Origin: Alishewanella aestuarii B11
Lineage (GTDB): Bacteria > Pseudomonadota > Gammaproteobacteria > Enterobacterales > Alteromonadaceae
DNA length: 64,000 nucleotides
Direction of reading: 5' to 3'
NCBI RefSeq assembly: GCF_000280055.1
Contig: NZ_ALAB01000005.1
Span: 1 to 64,000, forward strand
The notes under the pieces were generated by a model that searched no databases, was not told the origin of the DNA, and saw only the letters and a list, made by a program, of their open reading frames with translations. The position numbers and the translations under genes are program-made. Shown here piece by piece: positions 17,630 through 25,910 of the stretch; within the stretch, counting starts at the first letter, position 1; the number at the start of each line of letters is the position of its first letter.

Positions 17630-18094
17630 TTACGAATCGAGGTAAGGCCGGCCCAGCATTAATTGCTGTGCCAGTTGCGTTTCTGCCTGCTGATCAGTGA
17701 GCTGCAGGTCGAGAAACTGCACATCAAATTGCAGCAGGTCGTCGTCTGCTAAATGCACCGCCACCAGCTTATCCGGTACCTGATGCACCTGACGGTAGGC
17801 ATTAATCGCCACCTGGGCGGCTTGCTCCATTAAGGCGAGAAAATGCCCGAGCGGATAGCGCTGAAATACCGGATCATCCAGATGCGCCCAGCCTAATAAG
17901 TCACCGCTGATGCTGCCATCGGCATGATCGGTAAACAGCATTGAAACAGCGGCGCAGCTGGGGTTTTCACCCGGGGTAAATTGTTCGGCATCCTGCTCGG
18001 AAAACAGCAGCACATAGCCAAAACCCGGGCAGCCTTCGGCATCCATTTCGTCGAACGACGGATCGTACAACAGGAACAAACGATTATCAGACAT
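17630..18094 (-). CDS. Hypothetical protein, 154 aa, acidic
   Basis: I do not recognise a family. The protein is soluble and acidic, starts SDNRLFLLYDPSFDEMDAEG, has AVSMLFTDHADGSISGDLLG and ends GRPYLDS. No signal peptide, membrane helix or metal-binding motif is evident. Codon use matches its neighbours and the frame is clean, so it is a real gene. It shares strand with the HDOD gene downstream (69-bp gap). Confidence 0.7.
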   Translation of the reverse strand: MSDNRLFLLYDPSFDEMDAEGCPGFGYVLLFSEQDAEQFTPGENPSCAAVSMLFTDHADGSISGDLLGWAHLDDPVFQRYPLGHFLALMEQAAQVAINAYRQVHQVPDKLVAVHLADDDLLQFDVQFLDLQLTDQQAETQLAQQLMLGRPYLDS

Positions 18095-18200
18095 GGCGAC
18101 CCCGGCTTGCTAAACAAGCGGCTATTCTACCTGAGGTCGGAGCTGCACTAAAGCCCTCTGGCCGGATCTTGTAGCGATTTAACCGCAATTGCCGGCCCGG

Positions 18201-20000
18201 CTAGTGGAAATCCGCAGTCAGCGGCACCGGCAGCTCCAGCAGTAACGCCAGCAGGTTAAGTAAGCCCTGCTCTGCGGCCGTTGCCGCCTGATCAGCAGCG
18301 ACTGCTGCCAGGATGCTCTGCCAGACCTGTTGTTTGATTGCCGGAGCCGCACTCAGTAGCGGCCGCAATGCCTGATCCAGGCGGCTAAAGTCTACCTGAG
18401 GTGCCGTGGTATCCGCTGGCAGTTGCAGCGCATTTAGCGCGGCCTGCCAGGCTTGCTGCTTATTGCTGTCACCGGCGGCGCTGGCAACGGCGCTGAGCAA
18501 GGGCAGCAGGGCGGGCAACAGGTCGGCCAGGCTTTGGCGGTTATACTGGCGAACCAGTTCTTTGCTGTCGAATTCACTGGCCACCACATGCTCCAGCAAA
18601 CTTAAGCTAAGCCACTGTGCCAGATCCGGCGTGTTACCGGCCAGTTGTCGCAGTAACTTATCGAAGGCGCGGAACTCTGACTCACTCAGCTGCTTTAACG
18701 CTGGCACCGACATTTGCAACAACTGCACCTGCTGTGGCAGGGCCAGGCGTTGTACCGCATCGGAGAGTTGATCAACTTCGGCCAGCAACTGGCTGCCGCC
18801 ATAGGCTTTAATCTGGGCCAGTTGGTTGGCTAGCTGCTCAGTTCTGAGTAATAGCGCACAGGCGATAGCCTGTGCCGGACGGGTTTGATGGCTGCTTTGG
18901 CTTAGCAGCACCGGGATAGCGGCCAGCATGGCGCGACGCTGGCGCTCCTGCGGTTGCTCCGGGGTCTGGGATACAGTGGGTTTGACTGGCTGTTGGCTGC
19001 TTGGATAACGGCCATTCCAGCTTGGATCCAGCCGGCGAATACGTTTTTCAAGCGGCGGATGGGTAGCAAAGATCGCCACCCAGCGGCTTAGCGCTTCGCC
19101 AAAAAATAAATGGCTGACTTCATCGGCATTGGCGTGTTGTACTTTGGCGCCGTATTGATGACCACCAATGCGCTTTAAGGCGCCGGCAATACCGCTTGGA
19201 TTACGGCTAAACTGTACCGCCGAAGCATCGGCCAGGTACTCGCGCTGCCGGCTGACGGCAGCCTTAATCAGATTACCAAAAAACGAACCGAGATAGCCGA
19301 TCACGACCAGGCCAAGCCCCAGCAGCATAATGGCGCCGGCACCATCATTATTATTGCGTCTGGAGCGGGCATAGCTGGCGCCACGGCCGGCGCGTAACAG
19401 GTAATAACCAAGATGGCCGATAAATAAGATGCCATTCAGCACCGCGATCAGCCGGATATTCATGCGCATATCGCCGTTCAGAATATGGCTGAATTCATGG
19501 GCGATCACGCCCTGCAGTTCGTCGCGGCTAAGTTGCTCCAGCGCGCCCTGAGTGACGCCAATAACCGCATCGGCCGGGCTGTAACCGGCAGCAAAGGCGT
19601 TAATGCCGCGTTCGGCCAGCAGATAAACCGGTGGCACCGGCAGGTTAGCTGCCAGCGCCATCTCCTCTACCACATTCAGTAACCGGCGCTGCAGCGGATC
19701 TTGAGCATCCGGTTTCAGACGCACCCCGCCAAGCGCTTCGGCTACACTGCGGCCGCCCAGTTTCAGTTGCTGCCACTTGGCCATAATCGCCAGGCCCACC
19801 ACGGCAAGTACCACCAGGCTGATGCTGCTGATCACTTCCCATGGCAGTTGTACCGGGCCACCCTGAAACAGGCTGAAACTCAGCATCACCAGCAGATTGG
19901 TCAGGATGATCAGCGCCAGCACCGCCAAAGCGAACAGCGTGATCAGGACCCGGGTATTGCGCCGGGCCAGATCCTGTTGCTGGAAGAAATTGCTCGCCAT
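18201..20000 (-). CDS. M48-family membrane metalloprotease with long C-terminal extension
   Basis: 599 residues. Two N-terminal transmembrane helices (about 15-37 and 45-65), the zinc motif HEFSH at 168-172 in GVIAHEFSHILNGDM, further membrane segments, and the third ligand region REYLADASAVQFSR, as in HtpX/M48B proteases. After the protease domain (to about 330) there is a roughly 270-residue Leu/Gln/Ala-rich helical extension of unknown role, ending near LLLELPVPLTADFH. It lies 3 bp after lemA, a common pairing. A role in inner-membrane protein quality control is inferred from family. Confidence 0.88.
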   Translation of the reverse strand: MASNFFQQQDLARRNTRVLITLFALAVLALIILTNLLVMLSFSLFQGGPVQLPWEVISSISLVVLAVVGLAIMAKWQQLKLGGRSVAEALGGVRLKPDAQDPLQRRLLNVVEEMALAANLPVPPVYLLAERGINAFAAGYSPADAVIGVTQGALEQLSRDELQGVIAHEFSHILNGDMRMNIRLIAVLNGILFIGHLGYYLLRAGRGASYARSRRNNNDGAGAIMLLGLGLVVIGYLGSFFGNLIKAAVSRQREYLADASAVQFSRNPSGIAGALKRIGGHQYGAKVQHANADEVSHLFFGEALSRWVAIFATHPPLEKRIRRLDPSWNGRYPSSQQPVKPTVSQTPEQPQERQRRAMLAAIPVLLSQSSHQTRPAQAIACALLLRTEQLANQLAQIKAYGGSQLLAEVDQLSDAVQRLALPQQVQLLQMSVPALKQLSESEFRAFDKLLRQLAGNTPDLAQWLSLSLLEHVVASEFDSKELVRQYNRQSLADLLPALLPLLSAVASAAGDSNKQQAWQAALNALQLPADTTAPQVDFSRLDQALRPLLSAAPAIKQQVWQSILAAVAADQAATAAEQGLLNLLALLLELPVPLTADFH

Positions 20001-20003
20001 TGC

Positions 20004-20594
20004 TTAAAAGCTGACTTTGGGAGCCTGCTGAATTTGCGCGCTGTCAGCGAATTCCAGCAGCTTGGCATCCTGTTTGTGGCCAAAGCTGGCGGCAAAGAAC
20101 ATCGGCGGGAAGCTTTGCTTGTAGGTGTTATATTCGGTTACCGCATCATTAAAGGCCTGACGGGCAAAAGCAACACGATTTTCGGTGCTGGTCAGCTCTT
20201 CTGACAGCTGCTGCATATTGGCGCTGGCTTTCAGGTCCGGATAAGCTTCCATCACCATACTAAAGCGGCTCATTGCACCTTGCAGCGCGCCTTCGGCCTG
20301 GGCTAACTGGCTGATGGCACCGGCATCGCCCGGGTTATTGGCGGCCACTTTCAGCCCGGCTAGCGCGGCATTACGGGCGGCGATCACGGCTTCCAGCGTT
20401 TCGCGCTCATGCTGCATATAGGCTTTGGCAGTTTCCACCAGGTTGGGGATCAGATCATAACGGCGCTTAAGTTGTACTTCGATTTGCGCAAAAGCATTCT
20501 GAAAACGGTTTTTCAGTTTAACCAGCTGGTTAAAGATGCTGATCAGGTAAAATACCACCGCCGCCAGCAAGGCCAGAATTATCAGTAACGTCAT
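20004..20594 (-). CDS. LemA-family membrane protein
   Basis: 196 residues. One N-terminal transmembrane helix (LLIILALLAAVVFYLISI), then the LemA helical bundle with the signature NRFQNAFAQIEVQLKRRYDLIPNLV and a C-terminal YNTYKQSFPPMFFA segment. ATG 20594 is chosen because AAGGAGC lies 7 nt before it; an in-frame start 24 bp upstream lacks one. LemA proteins often sit next to membrane proteases, as here with the M48 gene. Function is not well defined. Confidence 0.9.
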   Translation of the reverse strand: MTLLIILALLAAVVFYLISIFNQLVKLKNRFQNAFAQIEVQLKRRYDLIPNLVETAKAYMQHERETLEAVIAARNAALAGLKVAANNPGDAGAISQLAQAEGALQGAMSRFSMVMEAYPDLKASANMQQLSEELTSTENRVAFARQAFNDAVTEYNTYKQSFPPMFFAASFGHKQDAKLLEFADSAQIQQAPKVSF

Positions 20595-20735
20595 TTTAAG
20601 CTCCTTACAGGATATCAAGGTGTATTGTTAATGAAAGTTTAACCTTCTGTCCAGTGTCTGCAGCCGGATTTCGCCGGATTAGTACTAAAGTGCGGCAACC
20701 TGCGGTATGATAACGGCCTTGCACCGGGAGTAGCT

Positions 20736-21062
20736 ATGAGTGATTTTAAACGTATTTCAGTGGCAGAAACGCTGGATTTATTAGCCCAGCAGGCAGTAAT
20801 TGCCGATATCCGCGACGAACAAAGTTTTGCCAGTGGTCATATTGCGGGCGCCTTTCATTTGACCAACACCAGCCTGGGCCAGTTTATGCGCCAGGTGCCA
20901 TTTGAACAGCCGGTGGTCGTAGTGTGTTATCACGGTAATTCCAGTCAGGGCGCGGCGCGTTATCTGGCAGAGCAGGGCTACGAACAGGTGTACAGTATGG
21001 ATGGCGGCGTTGAGAGCTGGCGCACCCAGCAGCCTGTTGTCAGCGGGCACAGTGACGCCTGA
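20736..21062 (+). CDS. glpE: Thiosulfate sulfurtransferase GlpE
   Basis: 108-residue single-domain rhodanese that moves sulfane sulfur from thiosulfate to acceptors. The active-site loop is VVCYHGNSSQGAARYL with the catalytic Cys, and the C-terminal YSMDGGVESW motif is typical of GlpE. Its TGA overlaps the glpG ATG by one base, so the two genes are translationally coupled. Confidence 0.93.
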   Translation: MSDFKRISVAETLDLLAQQAVIADIRDEQSFASGHIAGAFHLTNTSLGQFMRQVPFEQPVVVVCYHGNSSQGAARYLAEQGYEQVYSMDGGVESWRTQQPVVSGHSDA

Positions 21063-21868
21063 TGCTGACTAAGGTTGCGGAGTTTCGGGCCCAGCCGGCG
21101 GCGCTGTTATTTGCCGATTACTGCACCAGTCAGGGGCTGACGGTGCAGCTGCAGCTGGAAGGCGAGCTGACACTGCTGCTGGCCGACAGCGCGCAGTTGC
21201 CGCAAGTGGAAGCCCTGTTGACGGAATTTATCCGTGAGCCGGATCATCCGCGTTATCAGGCGGCAGCCTGGCAACAGAGTAACAGTGTGCAACTTGAGCC
21301 ATCGATCCGGCTGCCGTCCAAGCAGCTGTGGCGCCAACTGCCGCTAACTCTGCTGCTGGTTGCGCTGACGCTGGCGGTCTATGGCTGGCAACAGCTGGAT
21401 TTTCGCGCGGCCGCTCAGGCACTGCTGTTAACCAATAATGCAGAGCTCTGGCGTTGGCTTACTCCGATATTACTGCATTTCTCACTGACGCATCTGGTGT
21501 TTAATCTGGCCTGGTGGGGCTTGTTGGGCGCCAAAATCGAACGCTTCAGAGGCAGTGGCTTTTTATTGCAACTGACGCTGAGCAGTGCGGTGATTTCCAA
21601 TGGCTTGCAACTGGCACTGGCCGGTCCCAATTTTGGTGGCTTATCCGGGGTAGTGTATGCGCTGGTGGGCTATTGCTACCTGAGTGATGTATTAAGCGGT
21701 CGCCAGCGCTATCAGTTGGGGCATGGTCTGTTTGGCTTTATGTTGCTGTGGTTGCTGCTGGGCTTCTTCGATCTGCTGTGGGTTAATATGGCGAACTGGG
21801 CGCATCTGGGCGGCTTGGGCTGTGGCTTACTCTGGGCCTGGTTAAGCCGGGACCGGCGGCATCAATAA
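21062..21868 (+). CDS. glpG: Rhomboid intramembrane serine protease GlpG
   Basis: 268 residues. The cytoplasmic N-terminal domain (1-85) is followed by six transmembrane helices. The catalytic serine is in GGLSGVVYALVGY (GxSG) and the catalytic histidine in NMANWAHLGGLGCG; HFSLTHLVFNLAWWGLLG is the L1/TM2 signature (normally H-x-x-x-H-x-x-x-N). Cleaves membrane proteins near the membrane face. Follows glpE, as in many gammaproteobacteria; no glpR follows. Confidence 0.95.
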   Translation: MLTKVAEFRAQPAALLFADYCTSQGLTVQLQLEGELTLLLADSAQLPQVEALLTEFIREPDHPRYQAAAWQQSNSVQLEPSIRLPSKQLWRQLPLTLLLVALTLAVYGWQQLDFRAAAQALLLTNNAELWRWLTPILLHFSLTHLVFNLAWWGLLGAKIERFRGSGFLLQLTLSSAVISNGLQLALAGPNFGGLSGVVYALVGYCYLSDVLSGRQRYQLGHGLFGFMLLWLLLGFFDLLWVNMANWAHLGGLGCGLLWAWLSRDRRHQ

Positions 21869-21898
21869 TTCAGCTGGCAGTAACGGCAGGCTCTGCCG

Positions 21899-22303
21899 TT
21901 ACTGATACAGATATTTGGTAAACAACACATCCTGCACCATCGGCTGTCCGGTTTCCCGGCGTAGCACCTGTTGCAGCTGTTCCAGAATAATCAGTCGGAT
22001 CTCTTCGCGCCCATGCAGGGATTTGACCTTCTCTTCCGATTGCTTACTCAGAATGCCAATAATGGTATCCAGGATCAGTGGCTCATGGTACTCGATGGTT
22101 TTCAGCATATCCCGGCTGGGTAACATCAGCTCTACTGACACCCGCAAGTAACCCAGGGTGCGGCGGTTTTCGGTGACATAGTTGGTGACGATATCCGGGT
22201 CAAAGCCGTAATACACCACCTCAGGCACATTTTGCTGTGCTTGGGCAGGCAGCGCTGTTAATAACAGCAGTGGTGCAAAGATCAGGGGCAGTAATACGCG
22301 CAA
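21899..22303 (-). CDS. FliL-like protein with signal peptide
   Basis: 134 residues. N-terminal hydrophobic segment ending TALPAQAQQ (signal peptide), then a FliL-type domain: TNYVTENRRTLGYLRVSVEL, the HEPLILDTIIGILSKQSEEKV segment and a final MVQDVLFTKYLYQ. FliL normally binds the flagellar stator, but no flagellar gene is near. The position beside glpG and ubiC is conserved in related genera in my recollection. It may act outside the basal body; this is inference. Confidence 0.8.
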   Translation of the reverse strand: MRVLLPLIFAPLLLLTALPAQAQQNVPEVVYYGFDPDIVTNYVTENRRTLGYLRVSVELMLPSRDMLKTIEYHEPLILDTIIGILSKQSEEKVKSLHGREEIRLIILEQLQQVLRRETGQPMVQDVLFTKYLYQ

Positions 22304-22357
22304 CGTTAGCTTTCCTCATCGGAGCGGATTTCTGATAATCATATCAGCAGTCTCTTA

Positions 22358-22438
22358 GTTAGGCGAATTGCCGACTTAAAAAAGTTAGGCGAATGGCCGG
22401 GTAAAGAATAGTTAAACGAATTGCCGCTTAAAAAAATT
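22358..22438. repeat. Three imperfect 26-27 bp tandem repeats upstream of ubiC
   Basis: Copies start at 22358, 22384 and 22411. Each has GTTA(G/A)(G/A)CGAAT followed by a G/C-rich GCCG-like half and an A-rich stretch. The core GGCGAATTGCC is close to palindromic. They occupy most of the ubiC leader and end about 50 bp before its ATG. Likely clustered protein-binding sites or slippage-generated DNA; the regulator is unknown. Confidence 0.6.
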
Positions 22439-22489
22439 CCTGCCCTTGCTATAATGCGGCAATTTTTGCATTCTGAACCCGACTAACTG

Positions 22490-23014
22490 ATGACAGCAGT
22501 ATTTTCGCTGGCGGCCTGTGCTGAACCCTGGCAACAGGCTGATGCCAGTAAGGCACCGGCTACTTTGTTACCCTGGCTGTTGGAGCCGGCGTCACTGACC
22601 GCCCGTTTAAAAGCGCACTGTCAGCAATTCCGGCTGCAGTTGCTGGCGGAGCAATCTTTGCCACTGCCGCAGACCTTACAGTCGCTGCTGCCGGCCAGTA
22701 GCCTTTGTACCCGCCGCGAGGTGTTAATGTGGTGCGATCAACAAGCGGCCGTCTATGCCCAGAGTTGGATCCCGCAGTCCAGCCAACAACGCTTGCAGCA
22801 GCTGGCTGCCCTCGGGGAACAGCCATTGGGCGAGTTGTTGTTTCAGTATCCGGATTTGCAACGCAGTCCGATTGAAATTGCCCGGCTTAGCCTGCCGCGG
22901 CCAAGCGCAGAGATCGCTGCGGGTGAATATTGGGCCAGACGCTCCGTGTTTTCGGTAGCCGGTGCGCCCTTATTAGTGGCAGAGGTTTTTCTGCCGGTGG
23001 TGGAGACGCTATGA
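22490..23014 (+). CDS. ubiC: Chorismate lyase UbiC
   Basis: 174 residues. Converts chorismate to 4-hydroxybenzoate and pyruvate, the first committed step to ubiquinone. Conserved features are the LPWLLEPASLTARLKAHC start, CTRREVLMWCDQQAAVYAQSW and the C-terminal YWARRSVFSVAGAPLLVAEVFLP block. Its stop overlaps the ubiA start (ATGA), which puts the next enzyme of the pathway in the same transcript. Confidence 0.93.
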   Translation: MTAVFSLAACAEPWQQADASKAPATLLPWLLEPASLTARLKAHCQQFRLQLLAEQSLPLPQTLQSLLPASSLCTRREVLMWCDQQAAVYAQSWIPQSSQQRLQQLAALGEQPLGELLFQYPDLQRSPIEIARLSLPRPSAEIAAGEYWARRSVFSVAGAPLLVAEVFLPVVETL

Positions 23015-23868
23015 CAACGCTAAGCTGGCAACGACGCCAGGCCTACTGGCAATTGATGCGGCTGGATAAGCCGATCGGCACCTATCTGCTGCTATGGCCT
23101 ACCTGGTGGGCATTATGGCTTGCTGCGGATGGGATCCCGCCTCTCGATTACTGGCTGATCTTTAGCCTCGGCGTGCTGTTAATGCGCTCAGCAGGTTGTG
23201 TGATCAATGATTATGCCGATCGCCATTTTGATGGTCAGGTTAGCCGCACTAAAGCCCGGCCACTGGCCAGTGGCCAGCTACAGCCGGTTGAAGCGCTGCA
23301 GCTGTTTCTGCTGTTGCTGTTACTGGCTGCCAGCTTACTGCTGTTCTTAAACCGGCAAACCCAACTGCTTGCGCTGGTGGCCGTGCTGCTGGCCAGCAGC
23401 TATCCCTTTATGAAACGCTACACCCATCTGCCACAGCTGGTATTGGGTGCGGCCTATAGCTGGGGGATCCCGATGGCCTTTATGGCGCTGCAGGGCGAGG
23501 TACCGCTGTATGCCTGGTGGCTGTATCTGGCGAATCTGCTGTGGACAGTGGCCTATGATACCTTTTATGCGCTGGTCGACCGTGACGATGATCTTAAGGC
23601 CGGTATTAAATCGACGGCGGTGTTGTTTGGCCGTTATGCCCAGCCGGTGATAGCGCTGTTGCAACTCGGCTTTTTGGGCCTGTTGGCATTGCTTGGGCAA
23701 ACGCTGGCACTGGGCTGGCCGTTCTTTTTAGCCCTGGCGCTCTGTGTGCCGGCTTTTGCCTGGCAGCACTACCGGGCGACGAAGGGGCCTCAGGGCGCCT
23801 TTGCCGCGTTCCTGGATAACCATTATGTTGGTATGCTGCTGTTTGTCGGGGTGGCGGTGGGAGTATAG
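23011..23868 (+). CDS. ubiA: 4-hydroxybenzoate octaprenyltransferase UbiA
   Basis: 285-residue polytopic prenyltransferase that attaches the isoprenoid tail to 4-hydroxybenzoate. The first Asp-rich motif is NDYADRHFD and the second is DTFYALVDRDDDLKAGIKST; RPLASG is also present. ATG 23011 overlaps the ubiC stop and is preferred over an in-frame start 81 bp upstream that would lie inside ubiC. The final AG of its stop codon is the first pair of the structured element at 23867. Confidence 0.95.
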   Translation: MTTLSWQRRQAYWQLMRLDKPIGTYLLLWPTWWALWLAADGIPPLDYWLIFSLGVLLMRSAGCVINDYADRHFDGQVSRTKARPLASGQLQPVEALQLFLLLLLLAASLLLFLNRQTQLLALVAVLLASSYPFMKRYTHLPQLVLGAAYSWGIPMAFMALQGEVPLYAWWLYLANLLWTVAYDTFYALVDRDDDLKAGIKSTAVLFGRYAQPVIALLQLGFLGLLALLGQTLALGWPFFLALALCVPAFAWQHYRATKGPQGAFAAFLDNHYVGMLLFVGVAVGV

Positions 23869-24132
23869 TGCTCTTTCCAGTTAATTATGACGTGTTCAGC
23901 GTTTGCCCGGGCTTTCAAGGCAAGGCGACTCGTCGAAGGCATAGTGGCGCTCTGTCAAGACGAGACAACGCGGCATTGGAAGCCCGGGCAAACGCCCGCA
24001 GGGTCGGTTTAAAATGCCCTCAGACGTCGTTGCTTGTTTTTGATTTAGCGCCACTAAACCTGCAAACAAGCGCCTAGCCTGAGGGCATTTTAATTCCGAC
24101 TGAATCATTCATAATTAACTGGAAAGAGCACT
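23867..24132. repeat. Structured intergenic element, copy 1 (outer IR plus two hairpin arms)
   Basis: 266 bp. Perfect 24-bp outer inverted repeats (23867-23890 and 24109-24132) enclose two arms. Arm 1 has a perfect 16-bp stem (23899-23914 with 23980-23995) and an inner CTCGTC/GACGAG stem. Arm 2 has a perfect 15-bp stem (24009-24023 with 24079-24093) and an inner 8-bp stem (24032-24039 with 24064-24071). The arm loops are complementary over 10 nt: TAGTGGCGCT (23942-23951) and AGCGCCACTA (24047-24056). It fills the whole ubiA-DUF192 gap; short reading frames inside are artefacts. Confidence 0.9.
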
Positions 24133-24135
24133 GAT

Positions 24136-24555
24136 ATGAAAGCCTATTTACTTAGTTTACTGCTGTTAGCGGGTTGCTGCAGCGTGCAGGCAGAGCCGCC
24201 GTTTGGCAGGGCCCAGATCGCCTTTGCCGGGCAGCAAGTTGCGGTGCAACTGGCCGATACGCCGGCGTTACGAGCCCGCGGTCTGATGTTTCAGCAAAGT
24301 GCCGAGCCGGGTATGCTGCTGTTATACACGGCGCCGGAGTCAATAAGTTTGTGGATGCGTAATACCGGTCTGGAGCTGGATGTCGCCTTTATTGATGCCA
24401 ACTGGCAGATCCAGAGTATTAAGCCACTTGAGCCTTATGATGAAAGCATTGTCAGCTCGGAAGGCCCGGTGATTGCCGCCCTGGAGAAACCGCGCGGCTG
24501 GTTTGCCGCCCGCGGCTTGACGGTCGGCAGTCAGCTCAGCTTAGTGCGCGACTGA
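24136..24555 (+). CDS. DUF192 family protein, exported
   Basis: 139 residues. N-terminal signal with a lipoprotein-like LLLAGCCS box, then a DUF192 domain: FAGQQVAVQLADTPALRARGLMF, SISLWMRNTGLELDVAFID and PLEPYDES. Function of the family is unknown. The ribosome site GGAAAGAG (24121-24128) lies within the right outer repeat of the structured element, so folding of that element could mask it. Downstream convergent gene is a 2OG oxygenase. Confidence 0.85.
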   Translation: MKAYLLSLLLLAGCCSVQAEPPFGRAQIAFAGQQVAVQLADTPALRARGLMFQQSAEPGMLLLYTAPESISLWMRNTGLELDVAFIDANWQIQSIKPLEPYDESIVSSEGPVIAALEKPRGWFAARGLTVGSQLSLVRD

Positions 24556-24562
24556 CAGCCGC

Positions 24563-25180
24563 TTAGCGGCTGGGGTCAATCAGGCCATTCAGGCTGTTAT
24601 TGCGCCGAAACCAGCCGGCGATGCTAAAGCGCGGGCTGCTGGCCGGCAGCACTTCATGTGGAAAGCGCTCACTCTCAAATACAATTAACCCGCCGGCTGC
24701 TGGCTGAAACTGCCGGATCAACTGATCCTGCTCGTCATACAATGCCAGAGCGCCACCTTCAGTGACGCTGTTAAGATAGGTAACCGTGGTCAGCACCCGG
24801 TTGGAGCGGCCCTGAAAGGCGTCCAGATGCTTCTGATAAAAGTCACCGCTTTGATAACGCGCATAGTGGCATTCAAAATCAAACAGGCCGAGTAGACAGC
24901 GTTGGTTAAATACCTGCTGCAATTGCTGCATCAGTGCCAGATACTGCTGTTGTGCTGGCGTACTGGCGTCCAGCCAGGCGGTGTGGTCGCGCCGGATCTG
25001 TTGATCCTGCAAATGCGCGGCCTGGCGGCCCACGCCTGCCGCGCGTAGCGGCTGCTGCTGCAAATCCTCCAATAGCGCAGAGGTTAGCGGCTCGGGTAAA
25101 AAAGTGGGTAGCCAAACCCAGCCCTGCTGATAGAAGGGGGTGATAATGCTGTCCCAGTCGGTTGCGGTTGGCGCTGACAT
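24563..25180 (-). CDS. 2-oxoglutarate/Fe(II)-dependent oxygenase family protein
   Basis: 205 residues. Prolyl-4-hydroxylase-like fold with metal ligands in FYQKHLDAF (H-x-D) and FPHEVLP (distal His), and the 2-oxoglutarate Arg in SPRFSIAGWFR. ATG 25180 is preferred because GGAG lies 5 nt upstream; an in-frame ATG 27 bp earlier lacks this. Substrate unknown; related small enzymes hydroxylate proteins or small molecules. Confidence 0.85.
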   Translation of the reverse strand: MSAPTATDWDSIITPFYQQGWVWLPTFLPEPLTSALLEDLQQQPLRAAGVGRQAAHLQDQQIRRDHTAWLDASTPAQQQYLALMQQLQQVFNQRCLLGLFDFECHYARYQSGDFYQKHLDAFQGRSNRVLTTVTYLNSVTEGGALALYDEQDQLIRQFQPAAGGLIVFESERFPHEVLPASSPRFSIAGWFRRNNSLNGLIDPSR

Positions 25181-25278
25181 AATGACTCCAAAAGCGGTAA
25201 CGGACATAGTTTGCCATAGCAGTGAGCCAGCTCATAGAGACTCGCGTATCAGCAACGTAAGAAACAGGAGGATTGACC

Positions 25279-25854
25279 ATGCGCATCGCTTTACTAGCGG
25301 CGACACTGCTGCTGACCGCTTGCAGCAAAACTGTACTGGACTACCGGCAACAAACGCCGGTATTAAAACTGGATGAGTTCTTCGCTGGCAGTGGCCGCGC
25401 CTATGGCGTGCTACACGACTGGCGTGGCCGCCAGACGCTACGCTTTACCGCGGATCTTTGTGGCGAGTGGCAACAAGGCCGTGGCGACCTGTACGAGGTG
25501 TTCTATTTTAGTGACGGCCGTATCGAGCAGCGGCACTGGCGGCTGCAGCAGGACAGTTCAGGCAAAATCAGTGGTACGGCCGGTGACGTGGTAGGGGAAG
25601 CCAGCGGCCAACTGGCCGGTAATGCGTTGTATTGGCAATATGTGTTGCGCATCCCTTACGATGGTAGCACCCTGGATGTGACGGTTAAAGACTGGCTATA
25701 TCTGATTGATCCGCAAAATCTGATTAACCGCACCACGATGCATAAGTTTGGCTTGAAGGTGGCAGAGCTGACGTTATCGATCCAACAAACCGATGCCAGT
25801 GCGGACTGTACGCCGTTAAAGCAGCAGGTTGCAGAGTTGGCAGCTAAGTTGTAA
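25279..25854 (+). CDS. DUF3833 family lipoprotein
   Basis: 191 residues. Signal peptide with the lipobox LLLTACSK, then the DUF3833 pattern: LKLDEFFAGSGRAYGVLHDWRGR, a W-x-x-G-x-G-DLYE strand region and a C-terminal DWLYLIDPQNLINRTTMHKFG. ATG 25279 follows AGGAGG at 7 nt; an upstream in-frame TTG is less likely. Probably an outer-membrane-anchored lipocalin-like protein. Often found in operons with other envelope genes, but here it stands alone. Confidence 0.85.
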   Translation: MRIALLAATLLLTACSKTVLDYRQQTPVLKLDEFFAGSGRAYGVLHDWRGRQTLRFTADLCGEWQQGRGDLYEVFYFSDGRIEQRHWRLQQDSSGKISGTAGDVVGEASGQLAGNALYWQYVLRIPYDGSTLDVTVKDWLYLIDPQNLINRTTMHKFGLKVAELTLSIQQTDASADCTPLKQQVAELAAKL

Positions 25855-25910
25855 TAGTATCGGGCATTGTGCCGTTGAGCCCGTTGTGGGCTCAACAGCG
25901 CTGAGCGCAT

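Noticed and set aside
23868-24108. Two short open frames on opposite strands between ubiA and the DUF192 gene
   Set aside because: Both fall within structured element copy 1, whose inverted repeats create open frames on both strands.
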